The notes under the pieces were generated by a model. The model searched no databases. It saw nothing but the letters and a program-made list of their open reading frames with translations, and was not told the DNA's origin. Source: Ashinkailepas kermadecensis (lineage: Eukaryota; Arthropoda; Thecostraca; Neolepadidae). Taken from it: a stretch of DNA of 64,000 nt. The position numbers and the translations under genes were made by a program. The stretch is from NCBI GenBank assembly GCA_034440615.1, contig JAOTOM010003168.1, positions 62,001 to 126,000 on the forward strand. Direction: 5' to 3'. Of the stretch, positions 24,691 through 35,039 are shown piece by piece. The stretch's first letter is position 1. Each line of letters starts with the position of its first letter.

Positions 24691-27600
24691 TTCACTAAGT
24701 TACGAAAATACGAATCGTGATTTGGTAAGTTCGCAGTGGCGGCAGTTTCCGCCACACCCAATCTGAATGCCTCGCATCGCCCCTGAGAGTTGGTAATTGG
24801 CAGTGGAGTGCAGCCAACACATTAGATAAACCATATGTGTATACCAAAATATCTTCAGTCTAATCCTGATCATTCAGTGTTCGGAAAGTAAACGCTGGTC
24901 TTCGTTGCAAGTCTGAACATTTACGATCTGGCATTCAATGACATTTTGCAGACAGGTGAGCGAGAAAGAACGTACCTACCTAAGTAAGTACGAGCTGAGT
25001 GTGGACCTAAGCAGAGGGCGAGCCTCACAAGTTGAGTTTGATAGATCAGCTTTTGCCGAAACGGAGGGATGAGCGGTCATTTTGCATATTTTTGGTTTGG
25101 GGAATTTTATTCGATGTGTTTGTACCATCGGTGTCATTAGTTTGCAAATCTAACATGACATTCTACTGCGTTACCGCCCTTTCATCGTTCCAAAGCTCGG
25201 AAGTGCCATACATTTTATTATATTTTCCAACCTATTCCATAAAACGTTGTCCGTGGTTAGTGGCAAGGCTGGAAATCTCTCATCAAACCAGGGGAGGGGT
25301 GGGGGTCGGGTCGGATCGTTATTTTCATGACATATATTCAGATTGAATAGGGGAAATGACGAACTAATATAAGCATGGCGGGGATCTCCACCCTACCCGA
25401 CCCATCCGAGATCTCCAGTCATGGTCAGTGGCACTGGTTATATTCGTCTGAGTTGCATTCGTTGCTTGGCATGCCGTTTAATATGCTTTTGATGGGTTCA
25501 TCGCTCCTTAATGTTGCTTGGTTCCCAATAGGTATATCCCAAATTCAACATGGAACTCTACTCTATAGGGTAGCCCATTCTTGCGTACCTCACATGTAGC
25601 ACATGCGACGTTGCCACTCCGTCCATGCAATCGATTCGCAGCGAGCTGCCAGCAGCTGTATGTTGACGCCTTCACAGAATTATCGTCGCCTGCTTTCCAC
25701 ACCCAATCGGGCTTTTTTACCCTCGCGAAACGTCATTAACAGACACATAAATAACTTTTTGCAACCTTGCAATCGATATTTTCGATCGCGATTTAAAGTA
25801 TGCCTCTGAAATATCTCCTCCAAATATGTTCCCAATATACCTTCGAAACTGAGGCCTCACGGAATATTTTACCCGTCATTAGTTGATATTGTATAGCAAC
25901 AAAATGAATTGGCTGGCGGTCATGGAACAGAAGTGCCTTATTTGGGATATTTGTCTCCAAACGTACGAAAAATCTCTCCGTCATTTTGACTTCGTGGATT
26001 CGTTGGAGCGGAAACGGAAATTTACGAATGCACGGTTAATTTGTCGTACATTCATACTTCTGAAACTTTGTTCAACTTCGTGAAGCAAGACTCAGTATTG
26101 ACCTGGTTCAAACTGGTTGCTGGAGCTGTTTCCTTAATGATGTCTCCAAAAGGAGCGTATGCATATATTTTCACCTTGCCTGCAGCCCTTTCTTGCGGGA
26201 GTAGCATGAGGAACCTTAACATATACATACATTACTTCATACGAACTGTGCTTATTTACCTTACGTCTGCTATAGCATCTCACACTCTTCTGCTGAGGCC
26301 AAATTGAACGTTTTTCTGACACCATTACAACCAAGAACGCATGGTGGCATTTCGCATCGCGAAATACGTGTACTACATCAGCTGCTGAGATGTGTCGAAG
26401 CTAACCCTTCCCCATGTACATTTATTTCATTTCCAGAGCAGGTGGGAAGCAGGGATTAGTCATCCGCATACCAGCCAATGGTAAGCTTTTCGGCCAGCTG
26501 TGACGTCATTAAACCGACGACCTAAAAACGACCTTGGTGACGTTGCCATGGTTGTTACGATGAATGAAGGCGTGCATGAAACGCACAAGCATATCGTGGC
26601 GCATTTGAAATCGTTTTCAAAGCTAGCAGAGGTCGGAGGAAGATGGGGCTGTCGCGACTGCAATGTACTGGCTGCATGAGATGAAAGGTAAGCTTCCATT
26701 CAATGGAGATCTGACGATTAATCAATTCTTTTTAAAGCATTTTTTTCGGAGTCACATATCATGACAGCATGATTCAAATATAAAACATAATTTACTGTCT
26801 ACGGTAAACTTCCAGCTAGTATATATGCTAAAGATTTACCTTCATGATGGAATTGTTTTTACCAGCCCGGAATTCCCTTTTTCAATTAATGTCCGCTCAT
26901 GCAGATATCAGTGCCGAATCAAAGGTGTTGCTCAATAATAGGTCGAAAATATCGCGTGGGTGAGGCCCTGGTTATAAAATAACCCAGACAAGTGGCCCCA
27001 TGATAACTCTTGGACATGCCCCTGATCTGCTGCTGCTGTTTTTCTCATACCCGCAATAACAATATTTCCATGCATACAACTAAACTTCTATTCATACATT
27101 GAACCTTTCCCGCAGCAGCCCGCTTCGTTCTACAGCAAGTGCGCATTTGTGATTATCAATAGCTGCTTCAGTCAATCAAATGCTTAAAACAATGCCGTTT
27201 ACACCAAGTGTCGGTCCAGTGTCGTCATATTGGAGGACACTTCGTGACCGGACGATTTTACCTGTTAATTTAGGGACTTGGTGGGAGGCTCTTGGAACTT
27301 ATAAGCAATTTCAAATAGATGGGTCATGCACATGAGCCAAAAAACGATGTGATGCACATGATGCGATTTTGAAATGGACACCCAGTGTGTGTACTTTGGG
27401 TTACTGCTTGACTACCCATGTTAATCTGACAGGTCGATCTTAATCTTACAGGTCGCAGGTCAATCTGTGGCAAAACGTGGGACTTTTACCTTTAATCGTT
27501 CTCTCCGGCACGAAATAAGAGAGACGAATTAGAAATGCAGCATTTATTTTGCAGCATCTTCAGGTATGTACCAACAAGATACAAGTTCGTGCTTCTGGAC

Positions 27601-28149
27601 CAATAGGTCGACGGTCAGATGAGGCCAAGTGATGATCTGGTTTTGGAAACTTTCGAAGTAGTGTCCGAAAACGCCACAATGAACCATTAACTATGAACTA
27701 TCCCATCACAATGCTCATTAGTAGCGTAAAACTCAATTCGTATGTAATGTACCAGAAATAAACAACTTTCTCCAAGACAAGAGAGGGACATTAAACTTTG
27801 GGATTGAGCGTCCAATTCATTGAATCACTTTATTTCACTGTGGCTACGACTTTGCTAACTTCCTTACTATTTCGATATGACCGCCTATTATTAAACAATT
27901 ATTTGTGCTGAACAGTGCTGTGATAACTACACTGAAACACAAATGATCACGCTCTAACGGCCTGCAACGGGTCTAACAGCATACATATAACAGCATATCA
28001 ATGGCTCTAACAGACTGCAGCTGTTCTAGCGATCTGCGACAGCTCTAACAGTCTGCAACAATAGCCCTTAGCTGCATTGATTGCTGTAGTGGCAAAATAT
28101 GTATTTGCCTGAATTAATCAATACATGTGGCATGCAAAAATAGATGCAT
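24691..28149. other. Longest unique stretch, no gene recognised
   Basis: About 3.4 kb of AT-moderate DNA without arrays. The longest frames are 25032-25346 (+, 104 codons), 25883-26083 (+) and 26041-26307 (+); none resembles a known family and I see no convincing exon chain. A TGACGTCA-type site lies near 26500. This is the best place in the window for a host intron or intergenic region. Confidence 0.45.
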
Positions 28150-28335
28150 TTGGTCATGATATAGGTGCGCTAGCACCACTGGGCACCCTCTGATGATATA
28201 GCGCACTGCTATGGTCATGGCACAGGTGCACTAGCACCACTGGGCACCATCTGGTGATATAGCACACCGTTATGGTCATGGCACAGGTGCACTAGCACCA
28301 CTGGGCACCCTCTGGTGATATAGCACACTGTTATG
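28150..28335. repeat. Tandem repeat of about 64 bp, three copies
   Basis: Three copies containing ggtgcactagcaccactggg, caccctctggtgatatagc and acactgttatg. Each carries the short palindrome gtgcactagcac. Confidence 0.85.
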
Positions 28336-28437
28336 TATCAGCTTGGACACACGGACTGCAAGATGCATTGACGGCCACATTCGATAGCCGGTGACGTTTC
28401 GTGCGATAAGACGGAGGATCCAACGACCTCGAACACT

Positions 28438-28785
28438 GTGCTCCTGCATGTTCAGCGTGTTGAGTTGCTACATATACAGGGTGCTGTGCTCCTATATATT
28501 CAGCTTACTGAGCTGCTACATATACAGGGCGCAGTGCTCCTACATGTTCAGCTGAGGTGCTACATATACAGGGTGTTGTGCTCCTATATATTCAGCGTAC
28601 TGAGCTCCTACATATACAGGGCGCAGTGCTCCTGCATGGTCAACGTATTGAGTGGCTACATGCACTGGGCTCTGTGCTCCTACATATATAGAGCGTTGTG
28701 CTTCTAAATATACAGAGCGCTGTGTATTTAGAACAGCACTTCAGCGCTACACATGCAAAGCGCTGTACTCCTACACATACACTAC
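28438..28785. repeat. 24-bp minisatellite, left part
   Basis: Diverged copies of a 24-bp unit, gtgctcctacatatacaggg followed by cgct. The array continues beyond an inserted MITE at 29079. Since 24 is a multiple of 3, a frame stays open over 28438-28707, but with no other coding sign. Confidence 0.85.
28778..28785. repeat. Target-site duplication, left (TACACTAC)
   Basis: TACACTAC directly precedes the MITE and recurs directly after it at 29071-29078. An 8-bp duplication fits hAT-type insertion. Confidence 0.85.
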
Positions 28786-29070
28786 CACTGGCGGATCCAG
28801 GTGGGGGGGGCATTCCGGCCATGCCCCCCCCCCCAAGCGCTTCAAAGGGGGGGGCATAGTGTCTTTTGGCCCCCCCCCCCAAACCAACAAAAGTAAACTG
28901 AATTAAAATGCAGTAACCTTTGCTGAGGTTAAAAAATAGCGTTCCGGGTGAAATAATCTCCATAAAGGTATTTTGTTATAATTGTTTGGGAGTCCCCCGG
29001 GGGGGGGGAGGCTGACGCCGTAAACCGAAAGTTGGCCCCCCCCCAAACCGGTGGGCTAGATCCGCCAGTG
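28786..29070. mobile_element. MITE, 285 bp, hAT-like
   Basis: The element starts CACTGGCGGATC and ends with its exact reverse complement GATCCGCCAGTG; the match extends imperfectly inward (CAG against TAG). It is flanked by the 8-bp direct repeat TACACTAC. Inside are long G and C runs (up to about 12) that could pair with each other, and no coding capacity. It sits in the middle of the 24-bp minisatellite. TIRs plus an 8-bp duplication are typical of hAT-superfamily non-autonomous elements; the duplication fits the nTnnnnAn preference only in part. Confidence 0.88.
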
Positions 29071-29078
29071 TACACTAC
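29071..29078. repeat. Target-site duplication, right (TACACTAC)
   Basis: Second copy of the 8-bp direct repeat flanking the MITE. Confidence 0.85.
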
Positions 29079-29432
29079 AGGGCCCTGTGCTCTTATTTAT
29101 GCAGGGCGCTGTGTTCCTACACATGCATGACAATGTGTTCCTACATATGCAGCGCGCTATGTTTCTGCATATACAGAGCGCTGTGCTCCTACACATGTAT
29201 GACAATGTGTTCCTACATATGCAGGGCGCTGTGTTTCTACATATACAGAGCGCTGTGCTACTATATATGCAGGGCGCTGTGTTTCTACATATACAGAGCG
29301 CTGTGCTCCTACACATACATGTCACTGTGCTCCTACATATACAGAGCGCTGTGCTCCTACACATATATGTCACTGTGCTCCTACATATACAGAGCGCTGT
29401 GCTCCTACATATGCAGGGCGCTCTCACGAGGT
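29079..29432. repeat. 24-bp minisatellite, right part
   Basis: Continuation of the array interrupted by the MITE: gtgctcctacatatacagag followed by cgct, with some 48-bp doublets in which one unit reads acacatatatgtcact. Confidence 0.88.
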
Positions 29433-29990
29433 AAGCCATGCGCGGCCGCACCTGCCACTCAGGCTCGTGTGTACCATGCTCAGCGGCCGGCTGCCTGTGT
29501 CCGGTGATAACGGATATCGGATGTCGAACAATGGCCGTCTGCGCACCACCGTGCTGCAGATCTCGGCAGCCCGCCGTGGCGCAACACTTCAGAAGTGGCG
29601 AATGCCTGCGGGCCTTGTCACGGAGACATGTGGCGATGTTCGGGTCGCTCGTGCCATGCCCGTGGGCTATACTGCAGCGACATGTAGCGACGTTCTCTTG
29701 AAAGGAAATTAAGTTTCAATCGATGTTTGAACCTTTTTGGCATTTCGTGGCCATCAAACAGGCAGAGCTGAGACCAGACTTCATGGCGCCTGCCGCCCAG
29801 TTCCCATAGTCTGCCAATCAACAACTGTGTTCATTGTTGAGCTGTGATATCGGCCAGTTACCATAGTCTTCCAATCAACAACTCTTCATTAATGAGCTGT
29901 GATATCAGCATGTCATCAAAAACGATCATTGATCGCAAATATTTTGTAAAGCGTCTATGCGGTTTGCATATTAATTGGCCCATTCATGCA

Positions 29991-30065
<75 letters not shown>

Positions 30066-30073
30066 TCATAAGT

Positions 30074-30107
<34 letters not shown>

Positions 30108-30224
30108 GCTTATGCTACGTGGCAAACAAAATGATGTCGGGTTAAAATAACTCGCCACAGGTGTATAACCAAACCCGCTCCGAATGTCATGTTTGATGAG
30201 CCCTGGCCCGTCAGTATCTCCAGT
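29433..30224. other. Unique spacer with microsatellite and a duplication
   Basis: No gene recognised. At 29803-29912 a unit of about 57 bp occurs twice (ccatagtcttccaatcaaca and gagctgtgatatc). TA tracts lie at 29993-30107. Confidence 0.5.
29993..30107. repeat. (TA)n microsatellite, interrupted
   Basis: Pure TA repeat over 29993-30061, a short interruption (tgtattcataag), then TA again at 30073-30107. Confidence 0.95.
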
Positions 30225-30999
30225 GTCTGTCAACAGATGGCAGCAGCGGCGCGGCTCCTGCGTCGACCAGCCACCTCGGTTCTCACAGCGGCGGCGAGTC
30301 GTCTCCGTTCCCACAGGCGTGCTGATGTGGACATAGCGTCACGTGCGCCGCCGCCGGGATGGCGATCGTCGCCCCGCTATCGTGAGAAGCGCACTTTTTG
30401 CGGCCCGGTCGGCGATTTGTGCGCCTGAGAGGCTCGACGTGGCGGCGCTGGAGGTAGGCGCCGCCGAGTTGCCTGTGCGGTGTGCAGGTCATGCGCCGCG
30501 GCACAGCACGACACGGATTTAGCCGGACGACGAGGTCGTGTCTGGTGTCCGCGCCAAGCGACGACTTCTCCATCGTTGTGGCTGTTGGTCGGTGTTTCGG
30601 TGTTTCGGACGGCGGTGTTTCGGACGGCCGTGGCGAACACTCCGATTTGTCGGAAATTACCCCGCCGACCGACGGCGACGAGGAATGTCGACATCCGGAC
30701 CCACTCAGTGTCATACCTTCTGTCGGTTGCCGGCGGCGGTGCGGCGGCCAGCTAACAGCACTGCCGCGGACCGCTGCGTTCTCCCACCGTGCCTTTCGCC
30801 GCAGCAACGAACGCGTCGTCACAGCGCGACCTTGGCTGACCAGCGCCGATAATTGATTCACACCCGAGCGGAGGCGGCCGCCGCCTGGGAACCGGCCACC
30901 GCAACTGGCGGCCGCATGCCAGCTCGGCGGGGCCGGCCGTGTCCCCTCCTGTCACCCGCCGCCGCCCAGCGGGCATCGCTTGTTGTCAGTCCCGGCCGG
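30225..30999. other. CpG-rich patch abutting the 29-bp array
   Basis: About 770 bp of GC- and CpG-rich DNA with many short overlapping frames on both strands (up to 192 codons), as expected from composition alone. No recognisable domain. It could be a CpG-island-like promoter region, but no transcript evidence is visible. Confidence 0.5.
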
Positions 31000-32142
31000 C
31001 GGCAGTGTCTTCCCGACATCTCGACATCTGGCGGTGTCCTCCCGACACCTCGAGAGCTGGCGGCGCCCTCCCGACACCTCGACGGCTGGCCGTGCCCTCC
31101 CGACATCTCGACATCTGGCGGTGTCCTCCCGACACCTCGACAGCTGGCGGTGCCCTCCCGACACCTCGACACCTGACCGTGCCCTCCCGACACCTCGACG
31201 GCTGGCGGTGCCCTCCCGACACCTCGACACCTGACCGTGCCCTCCCGACACCTCGACGGCTGGCGGTGCCCTCCCGACACCTCGACCCTCCCGACACCTC
31301 GACACCTGACCGTGCCCTCCCGACACCTCGACAGCTGGCGGTGCCCTCCCGACACCTCGACACCTGACCGTGCCCTCCCGACACCTCGACGGCTGGCGGT
31401 GCCCTCCCGACACCTCGACAGCTGGCCGTGCCCTCCCGACACCTCGACGGCTGGCCGTGCCCTCCCGACATCTCGACATCTGGCGGTGCCCTCCCGACAC
31501 CTCGACAGCTGGCGGTGCCCTCCCGACACCTCGACACCTGACCGTGCCCTCTCGACACCTCGACGGCTGGCGGCGCCCTCCCGACACCTCGACAGCTGGC
31601 GGCGCCCTCCCGACACCTCGAGAGCTGGCGGTGCCCTCCCGACACCTCGACGGCTGGCGGTGCCCTTCCGACACCTCGACGGCTGGCGGCGCCCTCCCGA
31701 CACCTCGACAGCTGGCGGTGCCCTCCCGACACCTCGACAGCTGGCGGCGCCCTCCCGACACCTCGACACCTGGCCGTGCCCTCCCGACACCTCGACGGCT
31801 GGTGGCGCCCTCCCGACACCTCGACGGCTGGCGATGCCCTCCAGACACCTCGACAGCTGGCCGTGCCCTCCCGACACCTCGACACCTGGCGGTGCCCTCC
31901 CGACACCTCGACACCTGACCGTGCCCTCCCGACACCTCGACGGCTGGCGGTGCCCTCCCGACACCTCGACACCTGACCGTGCCCTCCCGACACCTCGACG
32001 GCTGGCGGTGCCCTCCCGACACCTCGACAGCTGGCGGCGCCCTCCCGACACCTCGACGGCTGGCGGTGCCCTCCCGACACCTCGACAGCTGGCCGTGCCC
32101 TCCCGACACCTCGAGAGCTGGCGGTGCCTTCCCGACACCCTA
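31000..32142. repeat. 29-bp minisatellite
   Basis: About 39 copies of ccctcccgacacctcgacag plus ctggcggtg, with recurrent variants cggctgg, acctgacc and acatctgg. As 29 is not divisible by 3 and the unit has no stop, every minus frame and several plus frames stay open (385-426 codons); these are artefacts. The last unit before the LINE fragment carries the cgagagctgg and gccttc variants also found beyond the LINE. Confidence 0.95.
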
Positions 32143-33311
32143 AGTTACTTTTCAATCTAAATCTAGGAATAAGCTGCAGCCTGTAGGATGGTTTCTACCA
32201 GGATGCAGGCACTAGAGGAGGAGGTTAGAGTCCTTAAGGCAGAGCTTTCCAAGCTCAAGGCTGCCCTTGTTGCACAGGGTAGACAAGAAAAGGCAACACG
32301 TAGGGGTCAGTCTGTAGCAGGGGCATCCTATGCCCAAGTGGTCACAGGCCACCTGGTAACTGAGGCTTCCCTTGCTGTGGAGATTGCAGGGATATCTGTA
32401 GAGGAAAGTGTTCCTAGTGAACAGAATACTTATAGTTGTAGCTCACAGGAGGGGCAGTGGTTTATAGTCAGGGGTGGAGGATTTGGAGGCGCGAGCCTAA
32501 GCAAGGGGTCAGTGAGTGGCAGGTGGCAGGTGGTAGGAGTGGGAGGCAACCTAGTCGAGCAGCTCAGCAGGCAGGCATAGTTAACGTCAAATAGGTTCCA
32601 GGCATTGTAGGACTGCCCCCAGGATAGTAGCAAGGAAACAGTGCTGGTCGTAGGCGACTCTCGTGTGCGGCATTTAGATAGGGTGCTCTGTAAAGGTCGG
32701 AGAGGCAGAAGGTGCATCACCAGGCCTGGTGTCAAGGTCAAAGACCTGGTGCCAGTGGTGGCACAGGCCACCAGTGAGCACCAGTTTAGTGCAGTTGTAG
32801 TGCAGGTAGGAGTAAATAACATAGGTCCCGCTAGGAGTGAGGAGCAGCTGCAGGACTACAGGGCCCTTCTGACCACCCTGAAGCAAAGCAATAGCAGAGT
32901 CATTGTGACTGCTATTCTGCCTAGAGTTGGAGTCTCCCCTGAGTGGAGCTCTGGGGCACTGGCAGCCAATGCCAGGGTAGGTAGGCTCTGCAATGAGTTA
33001 GGTTTGACCTTTGTTGACAAGTGATGCAGGTTGTATGGCTCATGGGACCTCTATCAGAGGGATGACCTGCACTTCTCCGAGAAGGGGGTGTAAGTGTTAA
33101 GCAAAGTATTTGAGCATGTCCTTCAGGAAAACTAGACAATGGGGTGGGGAGGGAAGAAGTGGCATTGCCATATCCGGGATATGCAAATAGTGACAGCCCA
33201 GGAAACAGAACCTCACAGCCAACAAATAGGGATAGGAGTAGTTCAAGGGGGCAGAGTGGTAGCTCATCCAGAGATGAAAGAGCTACTCAACATGAAAAAG
33301 CCAAAGATGGT
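32143..33311 (+). mobile_element. CR1-like LINE fragment, 5' part with ORF1, in the 29-bp array
   Basis: Contains the coiled-coil and esterase ORF1 of a CR1/L2-type non-LTR retrotransposon. 29-bp minisatellite units lie directly on both sides (to 32142 and from 33312). No reverse transcriptase is present, so this is a 5' or internal fragment rather than the usual 3' fragment. No target duplication was found. About 220 bp after ORF1 (33092-33311) may be the spacer before ORF2. Confidence 0.75.
32188..33093 (+). pseudogene. LINE ORF1 with SGNH esterase domain, broken
   Basis: One frame from ATG 32188 reads a short coiled coil (residues about 8-32, heptad Leu/Val), a linker of about 100 residues, then a GDSL/SGNH-type hydrolase: GDSRVRH near 32656 (nucleophile Ser block), VQVGVNN near 32803 (the G/N block) and DDLHFS near 33062 (Asp-x-x-His block). 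CR1 and L2 ORF1 proteins are known to carry such an esterase, thought to act on lipids or RNP handling. In-frame stops at 32578, 32611 (TAG) and 33022 (TGA) break it; there is no frameshift. Substitutions, not indels, have killed it. Confidence 0.75.
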
Positions 33312-33372
33312 CGAGGTGCCCTCCCGACACCTCGAGAGCTGGCGATGCCTTCTCGACACCTCGAGAGCTGAC
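33312..33372. repeat. 29-bp minisatellite, remnant beyond the LINE
   Basis: Two units of the same array (ccctcccgacacctcgagag) after the LINE fragment, sharing the cgagagctgg and gccttc variants with the last unit on the left side. Confidence 0.85.
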
Positions 33373-33600
33373 AGTGAACACCTAGTACCCTGAGAAATTG
33401 TGATACCCCTTCCGGTAATAATCATTGTTACCCTGCAACACCAGAAGCCATTAAACCACACTCAGTGGCTGATAGTGCCCTTCATATAAGTTATAACGCC
33501 ACTTCCTGTCAATCCCAGCGCGTCTGGTAACGCCGCTTCTCACCATTCCTGGCGGCTGGCAACGGCTACATGTGTTGTCCATGTCACCAGCGATAGCTTC

Positions 33601-34182
33601 ATGTCATGTCAGCTGTCGGTACCATGTCTGCCTGTCACATTAGCTCAATCTGTCACATTAGCTCAATCTGTCACATTAGCTCCATCTGCCCAACATGGCC
33701 CTTGTCTATACCTACCACCAGAAAACGTCCCGGTTCCTTCCTCAGCTGTCAGTTTTGATCATCGAACCCTATTCTTTCGTCAGTCCCCTGAAGGTATCAT
33801 TCCACCTCTGGAACAGAAGCTTCGCACTACAAAAGCTTTGGGGATACTGTCAGCCGCACCGACAGCAGCGCGTGGGGAACTGTCAGCTGCACCGACAGCA
33901 GCGCGTGGGGAACTGTCAGCTGCACCGACAGCAGCGCGCGGGGAACTGTCAGCTGCACCGACAGCAGCGCGTAGGGAACTATCGGCTTCAACGACTGCAG
34001 CGCGTGGAGAACTGTCAGCTGCACCGACAGCAGCGCGCGGGGAACTGTCAGCTGCACCGACAGCAGCGCGCGGGGAACTGTCAGCTGCACCGACAGCAGC
34101 GCGCGGGGAACTGTCAGCTGCACCGACTACAGCGCGTGGAGACCAATGTAGATATAGTATATTTTTGTATGCAACGATGTAG
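33601..34182 (+). CDS. Candidate repeat-containing ORF, 193 codons, unknown
   Basis: I do not recognise this protein. It starts at ATG 33601, has three copies of a VTLAQS hexapeptide (18 bp each, 33636-33682), a unique middle of about 55 residues, then nine GELSAAPTAAR units (33 bp each, 33846-34138) and an 18-residue tail to TAG. Both repeat tracts keep the same frame without any indel. In the 33-bp units, most differences are silent third-position changes (gct/gcc, cgt/cgc, ctg/cta, tca/tcg, aca/act, ggg/gga); about four are first-position, none second-position. That pattern favours this frame over the second open frame at 33695-34213. No signal peptide, splice sites or polyA signal support it further. 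It may be an exon or chance. Confidence 0.25.
   Translation: MSCQLSVPCLPVTLAQSVTLAQSVTLAPSAQHGPCLYLPPENVPVPSSAVSFDHRTLFFRQSPEGIIPPLEQKLRTTKALGILSAAPTAARGELSAAPTAARGELSAAPTAARGELSAAPTAARRELSASTTAARGELSAAPTAARGELSAAPTAARGELSAAPTAARGELSAAPTTARGDQCRYSIFLYATM
33636..33682. repeat. 18-bp tandem repeat, three copies
   Basis: Three copies of tgtcacattagctcaatc, the last with a C change. In frame with the candidate ORF. Confidence 0.88.
33846..34138. repeat. 33-bp minisatellite, nine copies
   Basis: Nine 33-bp units (ctgtcagctgcaccgacagc plus agcgcgtggggaa) without any length change. The fifth unit is clearly more diverged than the rest. Confidence 0.92.
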
Positions 34183-34489
34183 GATAAATGTTAAGCACGA
34201 ACCTTGTTGTTGAAACGAGTCTCCCGCATTCCCGATTGTGGCAATACCGAGGTATGGGGCATATCATGGTTTATGAGCAATTTTGTTTGCAATGCCCATA
34301 ATGCATATGCATTGGTGTAATGCATATGTGCAATGCATGCAATACATAGGTGTAACTCTCCCTTAATCGTAGATTTAAACCAATCTATCCATGTACCGTC
34401 TCAGTCCAACATATCTGCCTCTTCCCCACGGTACCCTTTCAACCGCACCCCTCCATGTCATCGTCATTTATATCTTCGCCCTCCTGGGG
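34183..34489. other. Unique spacer
   Basis: Short unique DNA with a small tgcatatgcattggtgtaatg duplication near 34300. No gene recognised. Confidence 0.4.
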
Positions 34490-34700
34490 TGGGGGTGGCC
34501 GAGTGGTTAAGGTGTTAAGCTCTGCGTACCAAAGGTCCCGGGTTCAACACTCGCACCACACGGGATATTTACCAATCCCGCGGCCCACCAGCGAAACGGT
34601 GTGGGCGGCGTCATTAGCCGTGATCGTGCATAAACTGCGTCGAGAACCACCTAATAAACAAATATTCGCCCTACTGGTGTTATCCGTCCTGGTTGCAGAC
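34490..34700 (+). mobile_element. tRNA-derived SINE (degenerate tRNA head)
   Basis: ggtggccgagtggttaagg matches a tRNA D-arm and box A; gggttcaacac about 40 bp later matches a T-arm and box B with changes. Acceptor and T stems do not pair fully, so this is not a working tRNA. A body of about 130 bp follows (ggtgtgggcggcgtcattag, aaccacctaataaacaaat). SINEs with Leu/Ser-like heads are common in invertebrates. The 3' boundary is approximate. Confidence 0.6.
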
Positions 34701-34739
34701 ACACATATACAGATACACACACAGTCATCAGCTGCTGCA

Positions 34740-35039
34740 GGCGTTTCGTTCCCGCCGATGCGGTACCGGCCGGCGACGTGCCAGCCGACGCTGCACATCG
34801 GCCGCCGCTCACCCGCTCACCCGCTCACCGCCGCCTCGCCAGTTCCCAGCGCGGCGCCCATAGCGCGCCGAGATGTGTGACATTCCGGCCGGCGCGGCCT
34901 ATGGGAACTGAGAGCGGCGACGCGCCTGGCCGGCCGCTGACCCGCTTCCCAGCGGTCAGGGCGCCGGTGTCGGCCAGGTCGGTCGACGAGACGCCATCGA
35001 CACGACACGGGCCGCTGGTGACCCGCTGGTGACCTGGTT
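34740..35039. other. CpG-rich patch abutting the 60-bp array
   Basis: CpG-dense DNA with a short gctcacccgctcacccgctc repeat near 34808. No gene recognised. Confidence 0.5.
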
